This document shows, one piece after another, positions 42,568 through 50,467 of a stretch of DNA of 64,000 nt (position 1 is the stretch's first letter; every line of letters starts with the position of its first letter). The DNA lies in assembly GCA_963775185.1 (NCBI GenBank), contig CAVZIE010000031.1, positions 744,001 to 808,000 of the forward strand. The letters are read 5' to 3'. The notes below the pieces were generated by a model. It saw only the letters and a list, made by a program, of their open reading frames with translations, was not told the origin of the DNA and searched no databases. Source of the stretch: JAPSGB01 sp963775185. GTDB taxonomy: Bacteria > Myxococcota_A > Polyangia > Polyangiales > Polyangiaceae. A program made the translations under genes and the position numbers.

Positions 42568-43041
42568 TCAGCGCTTGCGGCGTCGTCCCGCGCGCCGCTC
42601 CGGCGTGGGCTTGGCCGCTGGCGCCGGGCTCTTGCCGGCGAGGGCCGCGCGCAGCCGCTCTTCGGTCGAGCCGGCGTCATCGCGACGCTGGCGGATGCGC
42701 GCCTCGATCTCGAAGTTCGCCTCCACGTCGTCGGCGAGGTCGTCGGCGGCGAGTCGGCCGACCGCCGCGAGCCGATCGCCCAGGCGCTCCTTGAGCCGTT
42801 CGCGGAGCGACTCGCGGATCAGATCCAGCGCGACGTCCCGCGCCAGGCCCTGGGCCGCCGCGAGCAGCACCTGGCTGATCTCCAGGTCGAGGAAGCTGGT
42901 GCCGGGTGCGCCGCCGTGGCCGCCGTCACCGTGCCCGCCGTCGTCGTGCCCGTCACGATGATGGTGGTGATGCCCTGGGCCGCAGTCGTGGCAGTGGTCG
43001 TGGTCGCCGTGGTGGTGGTGGTGCTGGTGGCCGTCGCCCAT
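42568..43041 (-). CDS. Histidine-rich metal-binding protein
   Basis: 157 residues from ATG 43041, preceded by CGGAGGACACC. Residues 3-45 are dense in His/Asp/Gly (HQHHHHHGDHDHCHDCG and HHHHHRDGHDDGGHGDGGH), a probable nickel, zinc or cobalt store or chaperone tail. The remainder is helical and charged (LAAVGRLAADDLADDVEANF) with a basic tail. No signal peptide seen. It diverges from the V4R-hybrid kinase 66 bases away, so the two may share a control region. Confidence 0.7.
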   Translation of the reverse strand: MGDGHQHHHHHGDHDHCHDCGPGHHHHHRDGHDDGGHGDGGHGGAPGTSFLDLEISQVLLAAAQGLARDVALDLIRESLRERLKERLGDRLAAVGRLAADDLADDVEANFEIEARIRQRRDDAGSTEERLRAALAGKSPAPAAKPTPERRAGRRRKR

Positions 43042-43107
43042 GGTGTCCTCCGGGCGCCACGCTAGCGCTCCGTGCGTCGGACGGCCAGTCCCGTCGGCGC
43101 TTCGGGT

Positions 43108-45489
43108 ATGCTGGCCAGCGTGCTGAAGACCGTCCGGGTGCCGGAGAAGTTCGCGCCGCTCTTCGAGCAGGCCCAGCAGTACGTCCAGCGCTACTTCGCC
43201 GAGCAGCGGCTGCAGCCCGAGCGCGGCACGCTGGAGATCTGCGGCCAGCGCTATGTGCTGGTGCGCGCGGCGTCGATGTCCGTCGAGTTCTACGAGATGG
43301 TCAAGAGCCTGTACGGCGAGGAGCAGGAGGCGCTCGCCGTCACCCACAGCCTGTTGTTCGACATCGCCCACGCGATGGGGCTCGCGGACTCGAAGGTCTT
43401 CGCCGAGCGCATGCACGTCTCCGATCCAGTCGCGCGCCTGTCTGCCGGTCCGATCCACTTCGCCCACGCCGGCTGGGCGTTCGTCGACATCTCTCCCGAG
43501 AGCAACCCGACGCCGGGTGACGACTACTTCCTCTTGTACGACCACCCTTACTCCTTCGAGTCCGACTCGTGGGTCAACGCGGGCAAGAGCAGCGACAGTC
43601 CGGTGTGCGTGATGAGCGCTGGCTACTCGTCGGGATGGTGCGAGCACAGCTTCGGCGTGCCGTTGGTCGCCGTCGAGATCCTGTGCCGCGCCAAGGGCGA
43701 CGACGTGTGCCGCTTCATCATGACCCCGCCGGACCGCATCGAGGACCGCATCACGCGCTACGCACGCGAAAATCCGGATCTCGCGCCGCGTATCACCGGC
43801 TACAAGATCCCCGGCTTCTTCGCCAAGCGTACCGACACCCAGCTACTACGCACCAACCTCGAGCTCGAGCGCCGCGTGCAGCAGCGCGCTCGCGAGCTGT
43901 CGGTGATGAACGCGGAGCTGAAGCGCGACATCGCCGAGCGGGAACGCGCCGAGGCGGCGCTCGGCGCGAGCATGGAGCTCAACGAGCGGCTGATCGAGGC
44001 GCTCCCCGGCGGCGTCGTCCACGTCGCCAAGGACGGCTCGATCGTGCGGGCGAATCCCGACGCCTGTCGCATCCTGGGCCTGAGCTACGACGAGCTCACG
44101 CGCCGCTTCGTCGCGGATTTCGACTCGGTCACGATCTACGAGGACGGCTCGCCGGCGCGCGCCGAGGACTATCCCGTGTCGCGCGCGTTCGCGACGGGCG
44201 AACCGCAGCCGGCGATGACGCTCGGCATACGGAGACCCAACGGGGAGATCGCGTGGGCGGTCTTCCGTGCCGTTCCGCTCAAGGACCACGCGACGCAGGA
44301 GACGATCGGCGCTGTCGTGACCTTCTTCGACATCACCGAGCGCAAGCGCTTCGAGGACAAGCTACGCCACACGCAGAAGCTCGAGAGCCTGGGCGTGCTC
44401 GCCGGCGGCATCGCTCACGACTTCAACAACCTGCTCGTGACGATTCTGGGCAACGCCTCCTACGGCAAGGGCCTCGTCGGCGTCGATCCGCGGATGGTCG
44501 AGCTGCTCGACGAGATCGAGATTGGCGCCAAGCGCGCGGCCGAGCTCACCAAGCAGATGCTCGACTATTCCGGTCAGGGTCGCTTCAAGCTGGAGCGCCT
44601 GGATCTGCCAGCGGTCGTGCGCGAGATGACTCAGCTGGTCAAGGCGCTGATTCCGAAGCACGTCGACCTGCACTACCGCTTCAAGGAGGGGCTGCCGCCG
44701 ATCAACGCGGACGCCACCCAGCTTCGCCAGGTGATCATGAACCTCGTCACGAACGCCGCCGAGTCGATCGACGAGGACGGCGGACGCGTCGTGATCTCCA
44801 TCGACGAACGCCTCGTCACCCAGCAGGATCTCGACGAGTTCGTGGACCCGGCGGCCCAGCCGGGGCGCTTCTTGTGCCTGGAGGTCGCCGACAGCGGCTC
44901 CGGCATGGACGAGGAAACGCGGAGCCGTGTCTTCGATCCGTTCTTCACCACCAAGTTCAAGGGCCGCGGGCTCGGCATGGCCGCGGTGCTCGGTATCGTG
45001 CGCGGCCACGGCGGCACCATCCACGTCGACAGCCGCGAAGGCGAAGGCACGAGCGTCTGCGTATTGTTGCCCGCCCACGGCCAGACCACGAGCGAGCGCG
45101 CGCGGCAGTCCGCTCGCGTCAGCAGCGGTACGGTCCTGGTCGTCGACGACGACAACGGCGTCCAGTGGGTCGCGCGCCGCGTCCTCACGGACAAGGGCTA
45201 TCGCGTCCTGCTCGCGTCCAACGGGCTCGAGGGCGTCCGCGTCTTCGAGCAGAACGCGGACGCGATCGACGTCATCGTCATGGACGTGACCATGCCACAG
45301 CTCGGAGGCATCGAAGCGCTGCGCCGGATCCGTGCCACCGGCAGCCGGGTGCCCGTGCTCTTGTCCAGCGGCTACGGCGCCGACAGCGCGGGCAGCGAGG
45401 TCGGCGAGCTCGCCGGCTTCCTCGAGAAGCCGTACTCGGTGGACGAGCTCCTCGACGCGGTGGCCAAAGCGCTGCACTGGGCGGGGTAG
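43108..45489 (+). CDS. Hybrid histidine kinase with XylR-N/V4R sensor domain
   Basis: 793 residues. The N-terminal 210 residues form an activator-of-aromatic-catabolism/V4R ligand-binding fold (LYGEEQEALAVTHSLLFDIA, GYSSGWCEHSFGVPLVAVEI, KGDDVCRFIM; Cys and His could bind zinc). Next come a coiled coil, a PAS domain (EALPGGVVHVAKDGSIVRAN), HisKA with His437 in GGIAHDFNNLLV, HATPase (NLVTNAAESI, DSGSGMDEETRSRVF, GLGMAAV) and a C-terminal receiver with Asp726 in VIVMDVTMPQ. Soluble; it probably senses an aromatic or hydrophobic compound. The HDFNN type usually signals to a separate regulator, not found here. Start ATG 43108. Confidence 0.9.
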   Translation: MLASVLKTVRVPEKFAPLFEQAQQYVQRYFAEQRLQPERGTLEICGQRYVLVRAASMSVEFYEMVKSLYGEEQEALAVTHSLLFDIAHAMGLADSKVFAERMHVSDPVARLSAGPIHFAHAGWAFVDISPESNPTPGDDYFLLYDHPYSFESDSWVNAGKSSDSPVCVMSAGYSSGWCEHSFGVPLVAVEILCRAKGDDVCRFIMTPPDRIEDRITRYARENPDLAPRITGYKIPGFFAKRTDTQLLRTNLELERRVQQRARELSVMNAELKRDIAERERAEAALGASMELNERLIEALPGGVVHVAKDGSIVRANPDACRILGLSYDELTRRFVADFDSVTIYEDGSPARAEDYPVSRAFATGEPQPAMTLGIRRPNGEIAWAVFRAVPLKDHATQETIGAVVTFFDITERKRFEDKLRHTQKLESLGVLAGGIAHDFNNLLVTILGNASYGKGLVGVDPRMVELLDEIEIGAKRAAELTKQMLDYSGQGRFKLERLDLPAVVREMTQLVKALIPKHVDLHYRFKEGLPPINADATQLRQVIMNLVTNAAESIDEDGGRVVISIDERLVTQQDLDEFVDPAAQPGRFLCLEVADSGSGMDEETRSRVFDPFFTTKFKGRGLGMAAVLGIVRGHGGTIHVDSREGEGTSVCVLLPAHGQTTSERARQSARVSSGTVLVVDDDNGVQWVARRVLTDKGYRVLLASNGLEGVRVFEQNADAIDVIVMDVTMPQLGGIEALRRIRATGSRVPVLLSSGYGADSAGSEVGELAGFLEKPYSVDELLDAVAKALHWAG

Positions 45490-45575
45490 AGCGGCCCGAC
45501 GGGCTTCGGCCGCGGGGTCACGCGCGATCCGATTGCCTTCGCGCCCTGACGTGTCCAGATTGGCGGCGCAGACCG

Positions 45576-46437
45576 ATGGAGCCGCTACGCGTCGTCACGC
45601 TCAATATCTGGAACAAGTCCGGCCCGTGGCCGGCACGGCTGCCGCTGATCCAGCGCGAGATCGCCCGGCTCGCGCCGGACATCGTCGGGTTGCAGGAGGT
45701 GCTACGGCTCGCCCCGGACGCCGGCCGCGCCGTCCCGACACCCGGGACCTGCCAAGCGACCGAGATCGCAGGCGACGGCGGGTGGCACGTCGCCTACGGC
45801 GAGGCGGCGCACTACGGCGGTGGGCTCTCGTTCGGCAACGCGCTGCTCAGCCGCTGGCCGATCGTGGACGAGCGGGTGATGCGCCTGCCCGGCGAGGACA
45901 GCGGCGAGATGCGCTCGCTCTTGTACGCCCGGATCGATGCACCGTGGGGCCCGATCCCGGTGTTCGTCACGCACCTGAACTGGAAGCTCCATCATGGATC
46001 GGTGCGCATGCAGCAGGTGCGCTTTATCGTGGACCGGATCATGGAGCTTGCTCCCGTCGACGACGTCGTGCTGCCGCCGGTCTTGATGGGCGACATGAAC
46101 GCCGAGCCGGACTCGGACGAGATGCGCTACTTGCGCGGCCTCGCCACCGTGGACGGCCGCAGCGTGTACCTGGCGGACGCGTGGCTGTACGGCGGCGATC
46201 GGACGATGGGCGCGACGTTCGACCGCCAGAACCGCTTCGCCGCGCTGGCGCACGAGCCGCCGCGGCGCATCGACTACATCTACGTGCGGGGCCCGGACCG
46301 CAAGCTTCGCGGAGAGCCGATCGCGACGCGGGTCGTGTTCTCGACGCCCGCAGCACGGACCGGACGGACCGGTCTGGCCTTCGGATCACTTCGGCGTGTT
46401 CGCGGAGGTGTACGTGTCGCCGCGGGAAGCCGGATGA
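45576..46437 (+). pseudogene. Endonuclease/exonuclease/phosphatase family protein, frameshifted
   Basis: Metal-dependent phosphodiesterase fold: TLNIWNKSG, IVGLQEVL (catalytic Glu), FVTHLNWKLHH, MGDMNAEPDSDEM and IDYIYVRGP are all intact, so most of the enzyme is encoded. The last block, which should read VVFSTP...GPVWPSDHFGVFAEV, switches frame at about 46348-46356 by one inserted base; in the other frame WPSDHFGVF is present and ends at TGA 46435. The catalytic SDHFG His/Asp motif is therefore broken. Sequencing error or real decay cannot be told apart here. Start ATG 45576. Confidence 0.75.
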
Positions 46438-47391
46438 ACGACCTCGACGCCGTGCTCGCGCTGCTGCTCACCTCGCCGGTGCCCGCGCTCGAGCCGATGT
46501 CGCTGGCGAGCTGGCTGGCCTCGTGCCAGGCGCGCGCGACGCGCTTCGCGCTGCCCGTCGATGCGGCGCTCGCCGGCGGGTTCGCGGCCGACCGCGTGGG
46601 GTTCGCGTTCGCGGCAGGCTACCAGGCGGCGCTCCACTCGTTGGTGCCGTCGCTGGAGCCCGGAGCACGTCGTCGGTTTCGCCGCGACCGAGTCCGGCGG
46701 CGCGCACCCCTCCGCGATCCAGACGCGCCTCGAGCCCGCGGGCGACGGCTTCACCCTGACCGGCGACAAGACGCTGGGGCACGCTCGCCAGCGTGGCCCG
46801 CGAGCTGCTCGTGGTCGCCAGTGAAGGTCGCGGCGAAGACGGGAGGAATCGCCTGCGCGTCGTGCGCGTCGCGGCGGCCGCGCCGGCGTCCACGTCGAGT
46901 CGATGCCGCCGACGCCGTTCTCGCCGGAGATCCCCCACGCGACGCTGCGCTTCGACGGCGTGCGCATCGCCGCGGATCGCGTCCTTCCGGGCGACGGCTA
47001 TGCGGACTACCTCAAGCCGTTCAGGACGATCGAGGACCTGCACGTCCATGCCGCCCTGCTCGGCTACTTGATCGGCGTCGGTCGCCGCTCGAGCTGGCCC
47101 GAGGTCGTGCTCGAGCGCGCCGTCGCGCTCGCGGTCGCCGCGCGCGCGCTCGCTGTCGCGCCGCCCTCCGATCCGGCCGTCCACGTCGCGCTCGGCGGCG
47201 TGCTGGACCTGGCGCGGCACCTCGTCGCCGACACGGCGGCGCACTGGCTGTCGGCGAGCGAAGCCGAGCGCGAGCGCTGGAAGCGCGATCTACCGCTGCT
47301 CGCCGTGGCGCAGCGCGCTCGCGGCGCGCGCTTGGCGCGGGCGTGGGAGCTTCTGGGCAACAAGCTGGCGAAAGCGGGCGTTTCTGGCTAG
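46434..47391 (+). pseudogene. Acyl-CoA dehydrogenase-like protein with three frameshifts
   Basis: Four frame segments encode one protein in order. MNDLDAVLALLLTSPVPALE begins at ATG 46434, overlapping the preceding TGA. The next part continues as PEHVVGFAATESGGAHPSAI and GDGFTLTGDKT after about 46668. The third is WGTLASVARELLVVASEG from about 46780. The last is HVESMPPTPFSPEIPHATLR, from about 46890 to the end. The pieces match acyl-CoA dehydrogenase N- and middle-domain patterns, without a recognisable catalytic base. Three indels in about 230 bases, with intact amino-acid similarity on both sides, point to local sequence errors or recent decay. Confidence 0.75.
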
Positions 47392-47400
47392 GTTCCCGGC

Positions 47401-47712
47401 ATGAAGCACGTCGTCCACCATGATCTTGGCCAGGAACGCGCCACGCAGGTCGCGAAGGCCGCCTTCGACTCGTACAAGGAGCGGTTCGCGAAATACAAGC
47501 CGCAGGCCCACTGGACCAGCGATCGCCACGCGGACATCGACTTCAACGTCAAGGGCGTCTCGCTCACGGGCGCGCTGGACGTCAACCCGAAGAGCATCGA
47601 GATGGACCTCGAGGTGCCGTTCCTGTTCAAGCCTTTCAAGGGCAAGGCCATCAGCTTGATCGAGGAAGAGATCAGGAAGTGGATGGCGAAAGCCCAGGCC
47701 GGGGAGATCTAG
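47401..47712 (+). CDS. Polyhydroxyalkanoic acid system family protein
   Basis: 103 residues, close to the PHA_gran_rgn family (PF09650). ATQVAKAAFDSYKERFAKY, then DIDFNVKGVSLTGALDVNPK and EMDLEVPFLFKPFKGKAISL, ending in IEEEIRKW, follow the family over its whole length. Members are associated with polyhydroxyalkanoate granules, though the biochemical role is not established. Start ATG 47401. It follows the frameshifted acyl-CoA dehydrogenase-like gene by nine bases and converges with the amidase gene one base away. Confidence 0.8.
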   Translation: MKHVVHHDLGQERATQVAKAAFDSYKERFAKYKPQAHWTSDRHADIDFNVKGVSLTGALDVNPKSIEMDLEVPFLFKPFKGKAISLIEEEIRKWMAKAQAGEI

Positions 47713-47713
47713 G

Positions 47714-49381
47714 TTAGAGCAGGTCGACCGAGCGGCGCGGGCGCGTCACGCTGGCCGCGCCGATGCGCTCGAGGTGCGCGAGCACCTGCAGCACGGTCGC
47801 CTCGTCCCAAGCGTCAGCGACGATCTGCAGGCCGACGGACAGCCCGTCGCGATCCGTGCCGACCGGCGCGGTGCCGGCGGGACAGCCCGTCAGGTTGCCG
47901 AGGAACGCGAAGCGGCACATCGCGTCGAGCGCCGGCGGGTCGATGAAGCCGTGGCGTGCCTCGTCGTCGTTCACCGGCGGCGCCGCGCGCGCGGTCGTGG
48001 GCAGCGCGATCACGTCCACCTCGCCGAGCACGTCCGCGACCTCGCGCCGCAGCGTGGCGCGCAGGCGCTGCGCGTCGAGGTAGTCGTCGGAGCGGAACGT
48101 GTCCATCCCCGCCATCAGCATCTGCACGTCGGGGCCGAGCTCGTCCATGTGCGACGCGCGCGCCTCGAGCAGGCCGCTGAACGACTCGAGACCGATCGTC
48201 AGGTAGCCGATGGCGGGTGCGTAGCGCGCCATTCGCATGCGCACCGGCACCAGCGTCGCGCCTTCCTTTTCCAGCGCCGCGAGGGCTTGTCGGCCCGGCG
48301 CGGAAACGTGGGTCTCGGCCGCGGCCCACTCGTCCTCGTCGATACCGACGCGAAGCCCCCGGACGCCGCGGCCGAGCGCGGCGACGAGCTCGCCCTTCGC
48401 GAGCGGCAGCTGCGCGTCGGCGGCGCGGTCGTGGCCGTCGGGCCCCTCGACGGCCTCGGTGAAGACGGCGAGGTCGTGCGCCGACGCGCCGAGCGGACCG
48501 AGATGCACGACCGAGCTCCCGCCCTTCAGGCCTTCGCCCGTCACCGGCACGCGTCCGTAGGTTGGCTTGAGCCCGAACACGCCGTTCAGGCACGCGGGGA
48601 TGCGGATCGATCCGCCGCCGTCGGCGCCGAGCGCGACCGGCACGATGCCACTGGCGACGGCGACGCCCGAGCCGCTCGAGCTGCCGCCGGGCAGGCGCCC
48701 CGGGTCGTGGGCGTTGCGCGGCATGTCGCGGTTCGCGTTGCCGCCCAGCGGCGACAGCCCGTACTCCGTCATCGGCGTCGTGCCGAGGATGACCGCTCCG
48801 GCGGCGCGCAAGCGCGCCACCGCCGCGGCGTCGGCGGTGGCGGGTGTGCGTGGCAGCCAGCTGGTGCCGGTCCGCGTCGGCAGCCCCGCGACGTCGACCT
48901 CCTCCTTGATCGCGACGGGCACACCGTCGAGCACGCCGAGCGCCTCGCCGCGCGCCAGCCGCTCGGCGCTCGCGCGCGCCGCGGCGAGCGCACGCGAGTC
49001 GTCGTATTCGAGGATCGCGCTGCCGCCGGGCCCCTCTGCGCCGAGACGGCGCGCGCCGGCCAGGGCGCGCTCGGCGACTTCTTGCGGCGTCGCGCGCCGG
49101 TCGCGATACGCGGCGGCGAGCGCGGCGGTCGTCAGCGGCCACTCGCGCCGGACCGGCATCCCCAGTCCGGCGTCCTCGCGGTGACGCTCGGTGCGTGCCC
49201 GGAGCGGCGTGAAGGCGACGGCGAGATCGCCGCGCAGATCGCCGGGCAGCGCGCGCAAGGCCTCGATGCCGAGCTGCGCGCGGAGCACGCGCGAGAGCGC
49301 GAGTCGCGCCGGCGTGTGGCGGACAGCGAACAGTAGCGCGGCGAGTGCGCGACCCGACATGCGGGCGGGAGCGATTTCCAT
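47714..49381 (-). CDS. Amidase, amidase-signature family
   Basis: 555 residues from ATG 49381. The catalytic Ser-cisSer-Lys triad is readable: Lys159 in DGVPVAIKEEVD, the cis-Ser in PGGSSSGSG (Ser235/236) and the nucleophile Ser259 in GADGGGSIRIP. A 75-residue N-terminal extension (LALSRVLRAQLGIEALRALP...) precedes the usual start of the fold. Cytosolic by sequence. Amide substrate unknown. The codons for residues 74-80 (GMPVRRE) coincide with a copy of the dispersed repeat, which may have been captured in frame. Converges on the PHA-type gene. Confidence 0.87.
   Translation of the reverse strand: MEIAPARMSGRALAALLFAVRHTPARLALSRVLRAQLGIEALRALPGDLRGDLAVAFTPLRARTERHREDAGLGMPVRREWPLTTAALAAAYRDRRATPQEVAERALAGARRLGAEGPGGSAILEYDDSRALAAARASAERLARGEALGVLDGVPVAIKEEVDVAGLPTRTGTSWLPRTPATADAAAVARLRAAGAVILGTTPMTEYGLSPLGGNANRDMPRNAHDPGRLPGGSSSGSGVAVASGIVPVALGADGGGSIRIPACLNGVFGLKPTYGRVPVTGEGLKGGSSVVHLGPLGASAHDLAVFTEAVEGPDGHDRAADAQLPLAKGELVAALGRGVRGLRVGIDEDEWAAAETHVSAPGRQALAALEKEGATLVPVRMRMARYAPAIGYLTIGLESFSGLLEARASHMDELGPDVQMLMAGMDTFRSDDYLDAQRLRATLRREVADVLGEVDVIALPTTARAAPPVNDDEARHGFIDPPALDAMCRFAFLGNLTGCPAGTAPVGTDRDGLSVGLQIVADAWDEATVLQVLAHLERIGAASVTRPRRSVDLL
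49144..49161 (-). repeat. Dispersed palindromic repeat, copy inside a CDS
   Basis: CGCGCCGGACCGGCATCC, an exact match to the right-end consensus, lies in the amidase N-terminal region and is translated as GMPVRRE. Confidence 0.5.
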
Positions 49382-49430
49382 GCGTCGCACTATAGCCCGG
49401 CTTCGGGCCGTTGCGGCGGCGGCGCTGGAC

Positions 49431-49940
49431 TCAGTCGGTTCCGGCGTCCGCCGGACACTGCGCGTTCGGGCACGTGCTCGACAGCGACCAGCCCGAGTCC
49501 TGCAGACACGCCCAGGTGCCCTGATCGACCTCGCACTGCAGGTAGGCGCGCTTCTGCTCGGCACACTCGCCCTGCGCGATCCCGCACCAGAACGAGCGCT
49601 CGCAGCGCGGGTCGCCGCTGCAACCGAGGCTCTGCGCCTTGGCGCAGAACGCGTCGCACTCCGGCGAATCCGAGACGTTGGGCAGCGGCGCGGCGCTGGC
49701 GAGCCCACCGTGCGAGTCGCACATGCCGTTGCAGACATCCGCACCGGCGCACACGTGGCTCAAGCACTCCGAGATGCTGGTAGTGGTGCCGTCCTTGCAG
49801 GTGCAGTTCCACTCCGTGCAGTCGCCGCTGGTCGAGCAGCTCGCCCCGCCCCCGCCGTCACCGCTGGAGCAGCCGGCGCCCGCGGTTGCCGCGAGCGACA
49901 GCCATAAGCCGATCGAACACGCGCGACGCCACACCCGCAT
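49431..49940 (-). CDS. Small cysteine-rich lipoprotein
   Basis: 169 residues. Lipobox GAGC at about residue 23, followed by a Gly-rich link and about fourteen cysteines (CSTSGDCTEWNCTCKDG, CAGADVCNGMC, CDAFCAKAQSLGCSGDPRC, CGIAQGECAEQKRAYLQC). The spacing suggests disulfide-stabilised repeats, as in other myxobacterial surface lipoproteins. No enzyme motif. Start ATG 49940; function unknown. Confidence 0.75.
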   Translation of the reverse strand: MRVWRRACSIGLWLSLAATAGAGCSSGDGGGGASCSTSGDCTEWNCTCKDGTTTSISECLSHVCAGADVCNGMCDSHGGLASAAPLPNVSDSPECDAFCAKAQSLGCSGDPRCERSFWCGIAQGECAEQKRAYLQCEVDQGTWACLQDSGWSLSSTCPNAQCPADAGTD

Positions 49941-49955
49941 CGCGGGACGATATCA

Positions 49956-50402
49956 CTAGCGCTTGCGCGGCGTGTGCGTGAAGTAGGCTTCGCCGCCCGG
50001 ACCGTCGCCGTCCAGGTCGAGCTTGACCAGCAGATGCGCGTGCTCCGGGTTGCACGAGGCCTGCTTGCCGTGGCTGCACCAGTAGTACGTCAGGTCGATG
50101 TGCGCCGGCCCCGTCGCGCCGTCGTCCACCACGACGGGCAGCCGGATCGGAAGCTTGTCCGGATCGAGGTGCGTCTTGATGCGCTCCGGGAAATGCAGCC
50201 CTTCGCCGCGCGCCTTGACGACGAGCGGCCCATCCTTCGTCAGCTCCGCCTCTGGCGGTGCCTCGAGCGTGATGACGATGGTGCCCTTCCCGGGGCCGAG
50301 TTGACCGCTGGCCTTGACGAAGTCGACCGGCTCCTTGGCGGGGGCGCGGGTACCGGCCAGCAGGAAGGTCGCGGACACTAGCAGGGAGATCGCGGCTCTC
50401 AC
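49956..50402 (-). CDS. Secreted protein of unknown function, DsbD-N-like fold
   Basis: 148 residues with a signal peptide (LLVSATFLLAGTRAPAK). The body (GTIVITLEAPPEAELTKDGPL, RLPVVVDDGATGPAHIDLTY, YWCSHGKQASCNPEHAHL) has the two-cysteine beta-rich pattern seen in DsbD-like alpha domains and related thiol proteins. The fold is inferred, not proven. Same strand as the Cys-rich lipoprotein gene, 15 bases upstream of it, so probably one transcript. It diverges from glgP. Confidence 0.6.
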   Translation of the reverse strand: MRAAISLLVSATFLLAGTRAPAKEPVDFVKASGQLGPGKGTIVITLEAPPEAELTKDGPLVVKARGEGLHFPERIKTHLDPDKLPIRLPVVVDDGATGPAHIDLTYYWCSHGKQASCNPEHAHLLVKLDLDGDGPGGEAYFTHTPRKR

Positions 50403-50467
50403 GGTTACTGTCTTGTACGCAGGGCAGGGCGCCCGGGTTTCACAGAAAGGTACTACGATGGCGCGCC

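Noticed and set aside
43569..47423. A single very long plus-strand frame across the kinase and following genes
   Set aside because: It is Arg/Ala/Gly-rich with no family resemblance for most of its length. Only the embedded EEP and acyl-CoA dehydrogenase-like segments are real, and the rest is a shadow caused by high GC.
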